Shown here piece by piece: positions 45,460 to 54,458 of a DNA stretch of 64,000 nucleotides (positions are counted from its first letter, which is position 1; every line of letters begins with the position of its first letter). Under the pieces are notes generated by a model. That model was not told the DNA's origin, made no database searches, and saw nothing but the letters and a program-made list of their open reading frames with translations. Position numbers and translations under genes: made by a program. Origin of the DNA: Sinorhizobium terangae (GTDB lineage Bacteria > Pseudomonadota > Alphaproteobacteria > Rhizobiales > Rhizobiaceae); assembly GCF_029714365.1 (NCBI RefSeq), contig NZ_CP121660.1, forward strand, positions 1,054,001 to 1,118,000, given 5' to 3'.

Positions 45460-45611
45460 TTCCGTCGTGCTGTGAAGGTTCAAATCCATGCCCATAAAGA
45501 CTCCTGGACCGCATACCCCAAAAAGGGGCGCCGCCGATGGGTCGCGAAGGGCGGCTTCCGCCCAAAGGCGGACCTGACGCATCGGCGTAGTGCATCGGGC
45601 GAGCAGCGCGA

Positions 45612-46142
45612 CTAAGCCGGGACGTATGTCAGCCGAACCGTGTCCTCGCCAACGCGATCGCTGGAAACAAGGCGGAGCGGCGGCCGTGGGGCGGCAAAGT
45701 ATGGCGTACCGCGACCAAGCACGACGGGGTGGAAGTAGAGTCGATACTCATCAATAAGACCAAGATCGGTCAGGCTTCGTGCCAGATTTGGTCCAGAAAC
45801 TGCAATCTCTCCAACGAGCCGAGCCTTTAGCGCACGGACCGCCGCCTCGACGTCATCCTCGACAAGTGTGGCGTTGGGGCCGACCGACTTCAAGGAGCGC
45901 GACACGACCCACTTCGGTTGGCGCCGCCACGCCGCCGCGAACTCGTGTTCCTCCTCACTCCACTCAGGACGGTCTTCATCCCAATAACGCATGATCTCGT
46001 ACATGCGGCGACCGTACACACTGCCGGTCAGGTCGCGCACGTGCTCTATCCAGTGACGAAAGAGGGCGGGGCCAGGCGCAAATTCCTGGTGGTCGACGTA
46101 ACCGTCTAGGGACAGGTTCATTCCGAAGACAAGCTTCGCCAT
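45612..46142 (-). CDS. Dihydrofolate reductase-like (RibD C-terminal domain) protein
   Basis: A 176-residue protein of the RibD_C/DHFR-like family: KLVFGMNLSLDGYVD at the start, YGRRMYEIMRYWDED, WVVSRSLKSVGPNATLV and FHPVVLGRGTPYF near the end. It binds NADPH; its substrate is uncertain and it is unlikely to be the main folate or riboflavin enzyme. The ATG at 46142 is chosen, with a GGAG stretch upstream, over an upstream extension of 21 residues. Confidence 0.83.
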   Translation of the reverse strand: MAKLVFGMNLSLDGYVDHQEFAPGPALFRHWIEHVRDLTGSVYGRRMYEIMRYWDEDRPEWSEEEHEFAAAWRRQPKWVVSRSLKSVGPNATLVEDDVEAAVRALKARLVGEIAVSGPNLARSLTDLGLIDEYRLYFHPVVLGRGTPYFAAPRPPLRLVSSDRVGEDTVRLTYVPA

Positions 46143-46467
46143 GCTCCCAAATCTCCACCCCTGCAGCGCCGCGCGTCTCATCAGGCGCGCAAAGGACGCT
46201 AGCACCTTGAATTGCTGCCAATTTCCGTCCTTGAATCGAGTAGGATTTCAGGAAACATGCAGTAGGTCTTCACGATTAGTATGACCCGCGTGATGCAGAA
46301 AGTGAAGTTGGCCCGCATATTGCGGGCCGCGTCGTCGGTGCGACGAATAACCGGAAGCCCGTTGCCACCCGGAAATAGACATTCACGGGATGGTGGCGAG
46401 TGTCGCTCTCGGGATTCCATACCAACGTCTAGTTACGCACGCATGCATTTCTACGTACTCTAGCAAC
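46143..46467. other. Intergenic region with a short palindrome
   Basis: No gene is supported. A perfect 8-base hairpin GGCCCGCA/TGCGGGCC with a TAT loop lies at 46310-46328. Confidence 0.4.
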
Positions 46468-46595
46468 GTGGCATGCACCGGTTGACCACAAGGATGGGTC
46501 CCCCTCCCCGTCCTAGGGCGGCAAGTCCTTCCCCTCCCCCGCCGCGGTGCAGCCGGCTTGGCCGCCCCTCACCTTCGAAGGGGCGGCCATTTTTC
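46468..46595 (+). ncRNA. Candidate sRNA with CU-rich loops
   Basis: An about 128-base transcript is suggested by a weak promoter pair (TTACGC at 46433-46438, TACTCT at 46456-46461), a CCCTCCCCG stretch (46502-46510), a hairpin GCGGC/GCCGC (46518-46522 with 46541-46545) whose loop is CCTTCCCCTCCCCC-like, and an intrinsic terminator with five T. The plan resembles the candidate at 20138-20264. No ribosome binding site and frame combination fits a protein. Confidence 0.4.
46559..46594 (+). terminator. Intrinsic terminator
   Basis: An 11-base stem TGGCCGCCCCT/AGGGGCGGCCA (46559-46569 with 46579-46589), a 9-base loop and five T (46590-46594). It ends no annotated gene on this strand, supporting a separate small transcript. 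Confidence 0.8.
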
Positions 46596-46688
46596 ATGTC
46601 ATTCGCAGACAAACGGCGTAGCTACGGGCGCCGTGCAGTCATCTGTTTGGAGGTCTGCGCCCCCTGCTCTGATGCCGGAAGTGAGCGG

Positions 46689-47081
46689 CTAGTCCGTGCC
46701 CTCACCGCAGTCGTCGCCGCCGACTGCCGACTCAAGCATCGCAACCAGTTGATCTGAGTCGATGGGCTTTGATAGAACACCACGAGCGCCCCCTTGCCGG
46801 GCAGCCGTGGTTAACCGCTGATCACGAAACGCCGTCATGAATATGAACGGCGTTTGTACACCCTTGCTGTTTAATATTTCCAACAACTGCAAGCCGTCGA
46901 TACCTGGCATTTTGACATCGGAGACAATGCAGTGAATTTGGCATTGGCGGTGAAACGCGAGGAATTCCGACGCCGACGAAAAAGCAATGGCTTCGTAGCC
47001 CAGCGACTCTAGCATATCCTTCATCGACTCGCGGAGCGCGTCATCGTCATCAATAACAGCGATGGTGCATGAATGACTCAA
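46689..47081 (-). CDS. Single-domain response regulator (receiver only)
   Basis: A 130-residue CheY-like receiver: VIDDDDAL acidic pocket, phospho-acceptor Asp in IVSDVKMPG, Thr in FMTAF and Lys in LSKPI. No output domain, so it likely passes phosphate or binds a partner, as in multi-step relays. It is transcribed away from the signalling genes at 47523-51269. A rather Phe/His-rich middle (FLAFHRQCQIHC) is unusual. Confidence 0.85.
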   Translation of the reverse strand: MSHSCTIAVIDDDDALRESMKDMLESLGYEAIAFSSASEFLAFHRQCQIHCIVSDVKMPGIDGLQLLEILNSKGVQTPFIFMTAFRDQRLTTAARQGGARGVLSKPIDSDQLVAMLESAVGGDDCGEGTD

Positions 47082-47522
47082 GAACCTAACTCTACTTCGG
47101 AAACTACTTGGTTCGAAGGCTAATCCCTCGAACTGCGACTTGTGCTGGCCAAAACTGAATTTTGCCCAGGCCGGAACCTGTAACAGGTCTCCGGCACTTC
47201 AAGATGCGATACTACGTTCAACTCTGCCCTCGGGAAGTCCCAATCCAACGGATACGCCGAAGGAAGCTGACATTTAACACCCCGCACGCTTCGAGTGCTG
47301 GCGTTGGTTGTCCGCTATAGTTCAGCGCATGGTACGATCGCCTCCCATAGCGAGGAAGACGCGGTCAACGTACTCCAAACTCCAACCGCGTAAATCGCCG
47401 GGGCATCCTCCTTCTGTCTCATTGCAAAACTACCACATCGAGACTCGTATTCAGACTAAACGAAAGTTTAGGTTGTCTACTACTGGCCGCACACTCCAGG
47501 CGGCCGTCCACCAGGCGGGGAG
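47082..47522. other. Intergenic region before the signalling island
   Basis: About 440 bases with no supported gene or striking repeat. The kinase-like frame at 47523 is closed upstream by an in-frame TAG near 47467. Confidence 0.4.
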
Positions 47523-47789
47523 GTGTTGATGAATCTGATCCGCGACGGTATCGAGGTGATGGACGCAGTTGTCGACGGCGCGTGCGCTCCAGATACGCTC
47601 CCGGACGCGATTCGCGCGGAGGTTCCCGACGCCGGAATCAGTTTCAAGGGCGCCGAGCGCGCCTTCGAGCCGTATTTCGCGACGAGGCAGCAAGAGATAG
47701 GCATGGGGCTCTCGATATGCCGTTCGACCATCGACTCTCATGGGGGGCGCCTCTGGATGGCCGACGACGAGGCGGGCGAGGCAGCATGA
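47523..47789 (+). pseudogene. Histidine kinase remnant (ATPase domain only)
   Basis: An 88-residue piece with the end of the N box (LMNLIRDGIEVMDAVVDG), AERAFEPYFATRQQEIGMGL and CRSTIDSHGGRLW of a HATPase_c domain, but no HisKA, no intact G1 region (the DxGxG piece reads DAGISF) and no sensor. It matches the C-terminal end of the kinases at 10698 and 49188. The stop overlaps the next start (ATGA, 47786-47789) as in a kinase-regulator operon. It is probably a decayed cognate kinase. Confidence 0.65.
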
Positions 47790-48412
47790 GCCGGCGCGAG
47801 GAAATGGTCTTCGTGGTGGACGACGACGCCAGGGTGCGCGAGGCGCTCGGTGAACTGCTGGAGTCGCTGGGATGGCGGGCCGTGACGTTCGCCGTCGCTG
47901 CGGATTACGTTGTCTATGCGAGGCCCGATGACCCGGCCTGCCTGATCCTCGACGTCGGGCTGCCCGGCATCAACGGCCTCGAGTTTCAGAAGCAGCTGTC
48001 CGGGGACATTCATCCCCCAATCGTCTTCCTTACGGGGCATGACATTTCAGCGTCGGAGCTTGTGATTGGGGGCGGCGTTGTCGGCATTCTGAGGAAACCG
48101 GTCGGTGAGGACGATCTGGTCGCGGCGGTTCGGGCGGCGATCGACCGGGACCGCGTTCAACGAGCGGCACGGGTGGAACTGACCGAGTTCGAACGCCGCT
48201 TGGCGGCACTTACGCCACAGGAGCGCGAGGTGCTGCCGCTTGTGGTGAGCGGGCTTCCGAACAAACAGGCGGCCACCGAGCTCGACATCGATGAGATCAC
48301 GGTTGAAATGCACCGCAGCAAAATCATGCAGAAGATGCAGGCAACCTCACTTGCAGATCTGGTGCGAATTGCGGAAAAATTGCAAGTTCCAGTCATTCGT
48401 TCCAGACGTTGA
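47786..48412 (+). CDS. FixJ/NarL-family response regulator
   Basis: A 208-residue regulator: receiver (FVVDDDARV; phospho-acceptor Asp in LILDVGLPG; LTGHD; ILRKPV) and LuxR-type HTH (LTPQEREVL, PNKQAATELDIDEITVEMHR). The HTH is more acidic than in its relatives (12748, 38137). It overlaps the kinase remnant, so its original partner seems lost; the MASE1 kinase at 49188 may now drive it. Confidence 0.87.
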   Translation: MSRREEMVFVVDDDARVREALGELLESLGWRAVTFAVAADYVVYARPDDPACLILDVGLPGINGLEFQKQLSGDIHPPIVFLTGHDISASELVIGGGVVGILRKPVGEDDLVAAVRAAIDRDRVQRAARVELTEFERRLAALTPQEREVLPLVVSGLPNKQAATELDIDEITVEMHRSKIMQKMQATSLADLVRIAEKLQVPVIRSRR

Positions 48413-48426
48413 GGAAATTCTTGCGT

Positions 48427-48804
48427 ATGTCCAACTCAAAGGGCGTGGTGGCGGTCGTCGATGATGACCGGCGCGTGCTCGATTCGCTTGCGGATCTTCT
48501 TGAGTCCGCGGGGCACGCCGTACGGGCATTCTCGTCGGCCCATACCCTCTTGAACAGCGATGCGGTGCCGGAGATTGATTGTCTGATCACCGACCTCGGC
48601 ATGCCCGGCATGGACGGCTTCGAACTGAAGCGCGTGATGAGCGAGATGCGCCCGGGATTGCCGGTGATCCTGATCACCGGCCGCCACGAGATCCCTGAGC
48701 CGCAGGAGGCAAAGCACAACCGGTTCTTCCGCAAGCCTTTTGACGGGCAAGCGCTGCTCGCAGCGATCGGCGAGGCCCTGGCTGGACAAGAGAACCTACC
48801 GTGA
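48427..48804 (+). CDS. Single-domain response regulator (receiver only)
   Basis: A 125-residue receiver (VVDDDRRV; Asp in LITDLGMPGMDG; ITGR; FRKPF) with no output domain. The ATG at 48427 has AGGAAA about ten bases upstream; a TTG at 48409 is an alternative. It lies 14 bases after the FixJ-like gene and is probably co-transcribed with it. It could be a phosphate sink or relay. Confidence 0.85.
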   Translation: MSNSKGVVAVVDDDRRVLDSLADLLESAGHAVRAFSSAHTLLNSDAVPEIDCLITDLGMPGMDGFELKRVMSEMRPGLPVILITGRHEIPEPQEAKHNRFFRKPFDGQALLAAIGEALAGQENLP

Positions 48805-49187
48805 GCGGGAGCTGCCAGAGCGGAATGCGCCACCGATCTCGGCCCGCGGCAATCGAGCCAAGAGGTTAGCTCTCACACCAACGATTTCTTTGCATTAAAC
48901 TCGCCATGCGGTGTACAAATGGACCGTCTCACAACAGCAAAAACTACGTCACCGGATGGTTCCCTGCGTCGGTTGACATCGGCGTGTTTCAACAGAACCG
49001 GGCTCCTCGTTGCGCGAGTGGGAGCGAGTGCTCTCACAGGTGTCCGCGCGACACTTGAATTTTCCAGGTGTGGCTCGGGCCTTGGGGGGTAAGGCGTGGG
49101 TGCGTTTTCTCCATCCCGGATATCGAGGACGAGCGCCATACGAAGCGCTGAAGTCCGGGACCTTGTTTTGTCCGGTGGGAGCAACCA
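48805..49187. other. Intergenic region before the MASE1 kinase
   Basis: About 380 bases; a longer frame through 49010-49399 is out of phase with the kinase and shows no known product. It should contain the kinase promoter. Confidence 0.4.
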
Positions 49188-51269
49188 ATGATGAGCGTCT
49201 GGTTGCAGCGGCCTCGATTTTTGCATCTGGCACTCTTTGTGGCGGCCTATGTCTTGGGCTGCGCATTCGCAAATGTGCTCGGGATCGTACCCGGAACAAG
49301 CATTTCAATATGGACGCCGGGCGGGCTTTTCATGGCTACGCTTATGCTCGCGTCGACACCGAGCTGGCCGTGGTGGGTGCTGGCGGGCTGCGTCGGTGAA
49401 CTGATCGGTCAGTTCTTGTGGTTCCATAGCCCGCTGCCTGCGTCCATCCTGATGTATGTGGGCAACGCTCTTGAAGCGATGGCCGGCGCTTGGCTCGTGA
49501 CCCGGGTCTGCGGGCGCCCGGTTCGCCTGGAGAGCCTGAAGGAAGTTCTCGCATTCGTCGTATTGGGTGCTGGAATTGCGCCAGCCATTAGCGCGACCGT
49601 CGGAAGTGCGACACTTGCGTGGTTCGGCATATTGTCGCAGACCTTCACGGCGGCTTGGCCACTATGGTGGATAGGAGACGCCACCGGGGTCTTGATCGTG
49701 GCGCCGTTGGCGCTGGACGTATTCCAGAACTGGCATGGAAATTCCCGGCTCTCGGCCGCGCGATGGATCGAGGCCAGTGTCCTCGGGCTGATCTTTCTCG
49801 GTGTCGCCGCCCTTTCCTTGAGTGGTTATCTCCCCTTCGCCTATATCATCATGCCGCCTCTTCTTTGGGCGGCAGTGCGCTTTGAGCTCAGAGGCGCCGC
49901 CGTCACCTTGATCGTCCTCGCTCTGATCACTGCGGTGTTCACAATTTCCGGCGCCAGCCAATTTGCCGGCGATCCCGAGTCCCAGAGGCAGAGGCAGATC
50001 ATGCTGCAGCTGTTCCTGGCCATTTCGGCACTATCGGCGCTCATCGTCGCCGCCATATCCCGGCAACACCAACTTGCGGTGCTCAGATTGCGGCAAAGCG
50101 AGCGCTCGCTGCGAGACCTCGTCGAGACCCTGCCTGCGCTTATCTGGTGTGCGGCGCCGGACGGTAGGCCCATATATTTCAGCCAGCAATTGCGTGGCTT
50201 CGTCGGTTTCGACGTCGAGGACAAGGATGTCGCCGACAGCTCACGCCTCGCCAACGTGCTGGACGCAATCATTTATCCGGACGATCTGGCCGCGGTAAAA
50301 AAGCTGTTCGCGCACTCTTTGACCACCGGCGAACCCTATGCGCAGAAGCATCGCCTACGTCGCTTCGACGGCGAGTACCGATGGGTTGAAATGCGAGCCG
50401 CCGCGATGCGCAATGGCGACGGCGCGATCGTACAATGGAATGGCGTCTGCCTCGATATTGAAGATCAGGTCCGTGCTCGGGATGACTTGCGGCTTGCCCA
50501 GGAGAACCTCGCCCGCGCCAGTCAGGCGGCGAGCCTTGCCGAACTCTCCGCGTCCATCGCGCACGAGGTCAACCAACCGCTGGCGGCCATCGTAGCAAAC
50601 TCACACGCCTGCCAGCGCTGGCTCACCGCCGACCCGCCAAACATGGAGCGGGCGCAAAAGAGGATTGAGCGTATCATCCAGGATGCCAACTCGGCAGCGG
50701 ACGTCGTCAGCCACATCCGTGCCTTGTTCAAGCACTCCAGAGAGACGAGGACCAGCACGACATTCGCCAGCGTCATTGCCGAAGCGCGCGATCTCATGGC
50801 CGAGGAGGCGGCGCGGCGGCGCGTTCGTATGGATGTTGATGTCGAAAGCAACCTTCCATTCGTCATGCTGGATCGCGTCCAGATCCAGCAGGTGCTGATC
50901 AACCTCATCCGCAACGGCATGGATGCGATGGATTCTTCCGCGGACGACAGGGTTTTCGGAATACGCGTGCGCCGGATCGGGGATCTCGTCCAGACCGAAA
51001 TCAGTGACCGCGGCCCCGGCGTCGCGTTTCCCGACAGGATATTCGAGCCGTTCTTCACGACAAAAGAGCACGGGATGGGCATGGGGCTCGCAATTTGCCG
51101 CTCGATCGTCGAGTCCCACGGCGGTCAGTTACGGGTGGAGAATAACGAACCGCACGGAGCGAGATTTATCTTCACGCTGCCGGTCGACGCGCCGGCGGAA
51201 GCGACCGCCGTCCTTGCGGCAGGCCATCAAGGTCACGCCCTTCAATCTCCCGATCGCCAGGGGCATTAG
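49188..51269 (+). CDS. MASE1-PAS sensor histidine kinase
   Basis: A 693-residue membrane kinase. The first 300 residues form a MASE1 membrane sensor (WTPGGLFMATLMLAS, PLWWIGDATGVLIVAPLALD), followed by a PAS/PAC module (ALIWCAAPDGRPIYFS, YRWVEMRAA), HisKA (SASIAHEVNQPLAAIVA) and HATPase_c (INLIRNGMDAMD, DRGPGV, FEPFFTTKEHGMGMGLAICR). GGGAG precedes the paired ATGs. It is a paralogue of the kinase at 10698 and is the likely input for the three receivers nearby. Confidence 0.9.
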   Translation: MMSVWLQRPRFLHLALFVAAYVLGCAFANVLGIVPGTSISIWTPGGLFMATLMLASTPSWPWWVLAGCVGELIGQFLWFHSPLPASILMYVGNALEAMAGAWLVTRVCGRPVRLESLKEVLAFVVLGAGIAPAISATVGSATLAWFGILSQTFTAAWPLWWIGDATGVLIVAPLALDVFQNWHGNSRLSAARWIEASVLGLIFLGVAALSLSGYLPFAYIIMPPLLWAAVRFELRGAAVTLIVLALITAVFTISGASQFAGDPESQRQRQIMLQLFLAISALSALIVAAISRQHQLAVLRLRQSERSLRDLVETLPALIWCAAPDGRPIYFSQQLRGFVGFDVEDKDVADSSRLANVLDAIIYPDDLAAVKKLFAHSLTTGEPYAQKHRLRRFDGEYRWVEMRAAAMRNGDGAIVQWNGVCLDIEDQVRARDDLRLAQENLARASQAASLAELSASIAHEVNQPLAAIVANSHACQRWLTADPPNMERAQKRIERIIQDANSAADVVSHIRALFKHSRETRTSTTFASVIAEARDLMAEEAARRRVRMDVDVESNLPFVMLDRVQIQQVLINLIRNGMDAMDSSADDRVFGIRVRRIGDLVQTEISDRGPGVAFPDRIFEPFFTTKEHGMGMGLAICRSIVESHGGQLRVENNEPHGARFIFTLPVDAPAEATAVLAAGHQGHALQSPDRQGH

Positions 51270-51583
51270 CGCCGTGCCTGCACAGGCAATCATCAGCTCG
51301 AATTTTTCCTTGCTTCTTGGCGAGTTCGCTTCGATCGATGCAGCATGCGGTAATTCCTAGCGTTACAGGTTTGCTCGAAGAAGAGCTCGGTAGCGGCTTG
51401 AAGAAGGGCTCCCCATAGACTTTCCAACCGCATTGTTTCGCTGCAACCCCAGATTTTAAACTGTTGAATCCCGGCGCAATACTTGCCAACCTTTGTATAG
51501 TCGACGGCTACCTCTTCAGCCATTACGCTTCTTGCCAACATAGGCAAAACAACGCCCGTGATCTCAACGGACGATGCAGCCTC
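51270..51583. other. Intergenic region before the EmrAB operon
   Basis: About 310 bases without a supported gene, upstream of the pump promoter described next. Confidence 0.4.
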
Positions 51584-51632
51584 TTGACTGGTAACAGCCA
51601 TTACCGTAAATGTGATGGTAACGCACATTACC
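51584..51632. promoter_or_regulatory. Promoter with duplicated operator for the EmrAB-type pump
   Basis: A TTGACT -35-like element (51584-51589) and a weak TAAATG -10 (51607-51612). Two copies of GGTAA-N6-TTACC, 51590-51605 and 51617-51632, lie in the spacer and just before the ribosome binding site (GGAGG). Both have the fuller form TGGTAAC-N5-TTACCG, 27 bases apart. Tight repression is expected; the repressor is not adjacent. Confidence 0.6.
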
Positions 51633-51642
51633 GGAGGTCGTC

Positions 51643-52677
51643 GTGGCGCAACTCAACAAGAAAAAGGTCGTCGGCTTGGCGCTGTGCCTCGGGGCGGTGG
51701 TCGTCGTGGCGGCCGGCTGGGCCTGGGCCCGTTCCAGCGGCGCAACGTCGACCGATAACGCTTATGTCCGCGGGGATGTCACCTCGCTCGCCCCAAAGAT
51801 CGCGGGCTATGTCACGGCGGTAGAGGTCAAGGACAATCAGGCGGTCCGCACGGGTGACGTTCTGTTCCGCATCGACGATCGCGACTATCGCGCGCGCCTT
51901 GCGCAGACAGAAGCCAACGTCGCAGCCGCCGAGGCGCACCTCACCAATGTCGATGCGGAGACTGAGCTCCAGCATGCCATGATCAGGCAGGCCGAGGCTC
52001 AGCGGCGTTCCGCCGTTGCGGAGCTGGACCTGGCGACCAAGGCCTATGACCGCCGCCGCGAACTCATCCGCAGCAACACCATCAGTCAGGCCCATGTCGA
52101 TGAAAGCGACGCGGCGCGAACGAGAGCCGAGGCGAGCGTGTCGGCTGCCGCCGCAACGCTGGAGGCGCAGCAGCAGCGCATCGCCGTCCTTGCCGCCCAG
52201 CGCGAGGCGGCCGTCGCTGCGGTGGCCCAGGCACGGGCCGCGCGCGATCTCGCTGAGATCGATTTCGAGAGCACCGTGGTCCGCGCACCCGTCGGCGGCG
52301 TCATCGGCAACCGTCAGGTCCGCATCGGCCGGTTTGTTACGCCCGGCGTCCCACTACTCGATATCGTTCCGGTCAACGATGTGTGGATCGTGGCCAATTT
52401 CAAGGAGACCCAGGTCGAACATATCCAGGCCGGTCAGCGCGTCCGCATCACCATCGACGGCTATCCGAGCGGAGCGCTTGAAGGCGTGGTCGACAGCTTT
52501 GCACCCGGCAGCGGGTCAGCCTTCAGCTTGCTCCCGGCCGACAATGCAACAGGCAACTTCGTTCGCGTCGTCCAGCGTGTTCCCGTGAAGATCCGGTTTG
52601 CCAGCAATCCGATGCCCGGCCGCCTCGTGCCCGGCCTGTCCGCGCGCGTCGCGGTCGACACGGGAAGCGCGCCATGA
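51643..52677 (+). CDS. EmrA-type efflux adaptor (HlyD family)
   Basis: A 344-residue membrane-fusion protein: an N-terminal transmembrane helix (VVGLALCLGAVVVVAAGWAW), TDNAYVRGDVTSLAPKIAGY typical of EmrA, a long coiled-coil hairpin (about 85-200), second lipoyl half (VVRAPVGGVIGNRQV) and a beta-barrel region. The GTG at 51643 has GGAGG upstream. It overlaps the pump gene by 4 bases. It works with the MFS partner and an outer-membrane channel not encoded here. Confidence 0.9.
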   Translation: MAQLNKKKVVGLALCLGAVVVVAAGWAWARSSGATSTDNAYVRGDVTSLAPKIAGYVTAVEVKDNQAVRTGDVLFRIDDRDYRARLAQTEANVAAAEAHLTNVDAETELQHAMIRQAEAQRRSAVAELDLATKAYDRRRELIRSNTISQAHVDESDAARTRAEASVSAAAATLEAQQQRIAVLAAQREAAVAAVAQARAARDLAEIDFESTVVRAPVGGVIGNRQVRIGRFVTPGVPLLDIVPVNDVWIVANFKETQVEHIQAGQRVRITIDGYPSGALEGVVDSFAPGSGSAFSLLPADNATGNFVRVVQRVPVKIRFASNPMPGRLVPGLSARVAVDTGSAP

Positions 52678-54458
52678 CCTCGGCCATCGCAGTTGCACCG
52701 GCCCGCGGAAGATCTGAGGCAGGAGCCCTTCTGATCGCGGGCATCGTGCTGGCCACGCTGACCGAGGCGATCGCGAGCACGGTCCTGTCGCTCGGACGCG
52801 GCGACATCATCGGTGACACATATGCCACTCCCGACGAGTTCGCATGGCTGGATGTCGGCTATACCGCTCTGAAGCTCATCGGTTTCATGGCAGTCCCCTG
52901 GTTGGTGAGCCGCATCAATCCGTTGAGCCTGATTATCGCCTCGACGCTCGCCATGGGTATGGCGTGCGGCGTTGCCGCCTTTACGACGCAGCTGGACCTG
53001 CTGATTGCACTGCGCATGATTCAAGGCTTCTCCGGCGCCACCCTGCTCGTCGGCGGCCAGGCGATCATTTTTCTCGCCTATCCGCAATCCCGGCAGCCCA
53101 TTCTTCAGGCGCTGTTTGCGATGGGGTCCGTTGTCGCGCCGGCGACGATCGCCCCCGCTCTTCAGGGGTGGTTGCTCGATAGCCAATCCTGGACATGGAT
53201 CTTCTTCAGCGTCGTTCCGGTCGCGCTGGCGGCTGCCGGGCTCCTGATGGTCGCGGATAGCCCGACGCCTGTCAGGACCGCACACCGCCGCCCGTTTGAC
53301 TGGATCGGTTTCTCGCTGATTTCCATCACGCTGTTCTGTTTCACCTATGTCCTCAGCCAAGGCAGCCGATGGGACTGGTTCGAGGAACCGCGCATCCTGT
53401 GGCTGGCCGTGATCGGCGCGGCCGCTCTGCTGGCATTCCTCGGCCAACAGGTGTTGGCAAGGGGCCAAGGCCTGCTCGACTTAACCGTGTTCAAATCGGA
53501 CGATTTTCTCTTCGCCTTCATCGTCAGTTTCGTCGCCGGCGCCGCACTGTTCGGGAGCGCGTACTTGATTCCGTCGTTTGCCGTGTCCGTCCTCGCCTTC
53601 ACGCCCACCGATGCCGGGCAGTTGCTGTTGCCGAGCGGTGCACTTTTCGTCGGCGCACTCCTCTTTGCCGCCTTTCTCATGCAGGTCCGCCACGTTCCTC
53701 CGTTCGCCACCGTGCCTTTTGGCATCCTGATGATCATGGTTTCGATGTGGATGCTCTCCGGATCGACCAGCGAAAGCGGCGCGGATGACATGATGGCGGC
53801 GATCCTGCTGCGCGGGTTCGGTCTCGGCTTCCTGTTTCTCTCGATCACCCTGATCGCCTTCAGCAAGCTCGACAGCCGAAATCTCGCCTTCGGAATCGGC
53901 CTCTTCAATACGGGTCGTCAGCTTGGTGGCCTCATCGGGGTCGCCGCACTCCAGACCCTGATCGACCACAACGTCGCCGGCAATGTCGCGGTGCTCGGCG
54001 CCAGTGTCACGTCGGGGCGCTCCGCGGTCATCGAACGCCTGGCGACCACGACAGCCATGCTGAGCGCGAAAGGAATGGACGCGGCAGCCGCAGGCCGGGC
54101 AGCGACGGGCCTTCTCGGCCGGGCCGTGACAGGTCAGTCCACCGTGATCGCCTTCGACACGGCCTTCAACGCAGTCGCCCTGCTCTTTGTATTCGCCGCG
54201 CCCGTGCTGGTGGCGATCAAGATCGGCATCGCCCGGTACGAGAAAGCGCGCGCTGGGCGGCTGCCAGAAGCGCAGGATCGTAGCCAGGACCCAGCGTCAG
54301 AGGTTGAACCCGACGACTGCTCAGTCGCAACGTTCCCTCTCACGGGACTATCAAAACGAGCCGAAAATGGTCCCCAAAACGATGACCGCGATCAGCGCGA
54401 GGATCGCTCCGATAATTCCGACGACGACAATGTCGCGGTAGCTCTCTCCGTGGGTTGA
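52674..54458 (+). CDS. EmrB/DHA2-type MFS multidrug transporter with long acidic tail
   Basis: A 594-residue 14-span efflux pump (DHA2 family), partner of the EmrA-type adaptor. It starts in the ATGA overlap. The membrane part ends near residue 515; the last 70-80 residues form a charged, Asp/Glu/Asn-rich tail (ENGPQNDDRDQREDRSDNSD) not usual for the family. That tail overlaps the 3' end of the convergent GntP gene by 108 bases, so an earlier stop may have been lost. Confidence 0.87.
   Translation: MTSAIAVAPARGRSEAGALLIAGIVLATLTEAIASTVLSLGRGDIIGDTYATPDEFAWLDVGYTALKLIGFMAVPWLVSRINPLSLIIASTLAMGMACGVAAFTTQLDLLIALRMIQGFSGATLLVGGQAIIFLAYPQSRQPILQALFAMGSVVAPATIAPALQGWLLDSQSWTWIFFSVVPVALAAAGLLMVADSPTPVRTAHRRPFDWIGFSLISITLFCFTYVLSQGSRWDWFEEPRILWLAVIGAAALLAFLGQQVLARGQGLLDLTVFKSDDFLFAFIVSFVAGAALFGSAYLIPSFAVSVLAFTPTDAGQLLLPSGALFVGALLFAAFLMQVRHVPPFATVPFGILMIMVSMWMLSGSTSESGADDMMAAILLRGFGLGFLFLSITLIAFSKLDSRNLAFGIGLFNTGRQLGGLIGVAALQTLIDHNVAGNVAVLGASVTSGRSAVIERLATTTAMLSAKGMDAAAAGRAATGLLGRAVTGQSTVIAFDTAFNAVALLFVFAAPVLVAIKIGIARYEKARAGRLPEAQDRSQDPASEVEPDDCSVATFPLTGLSKRAENGPQNDDRDQREDRSDNSDDDNVAVALSVG

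Noticed and set aside
46473..46757. 94-codon frame over the second sRNA candidate
   Set aside because: Pro/Ser/Arg-rich shadow product, no ribosome binding site, and it runs through an intrinsic terminator.
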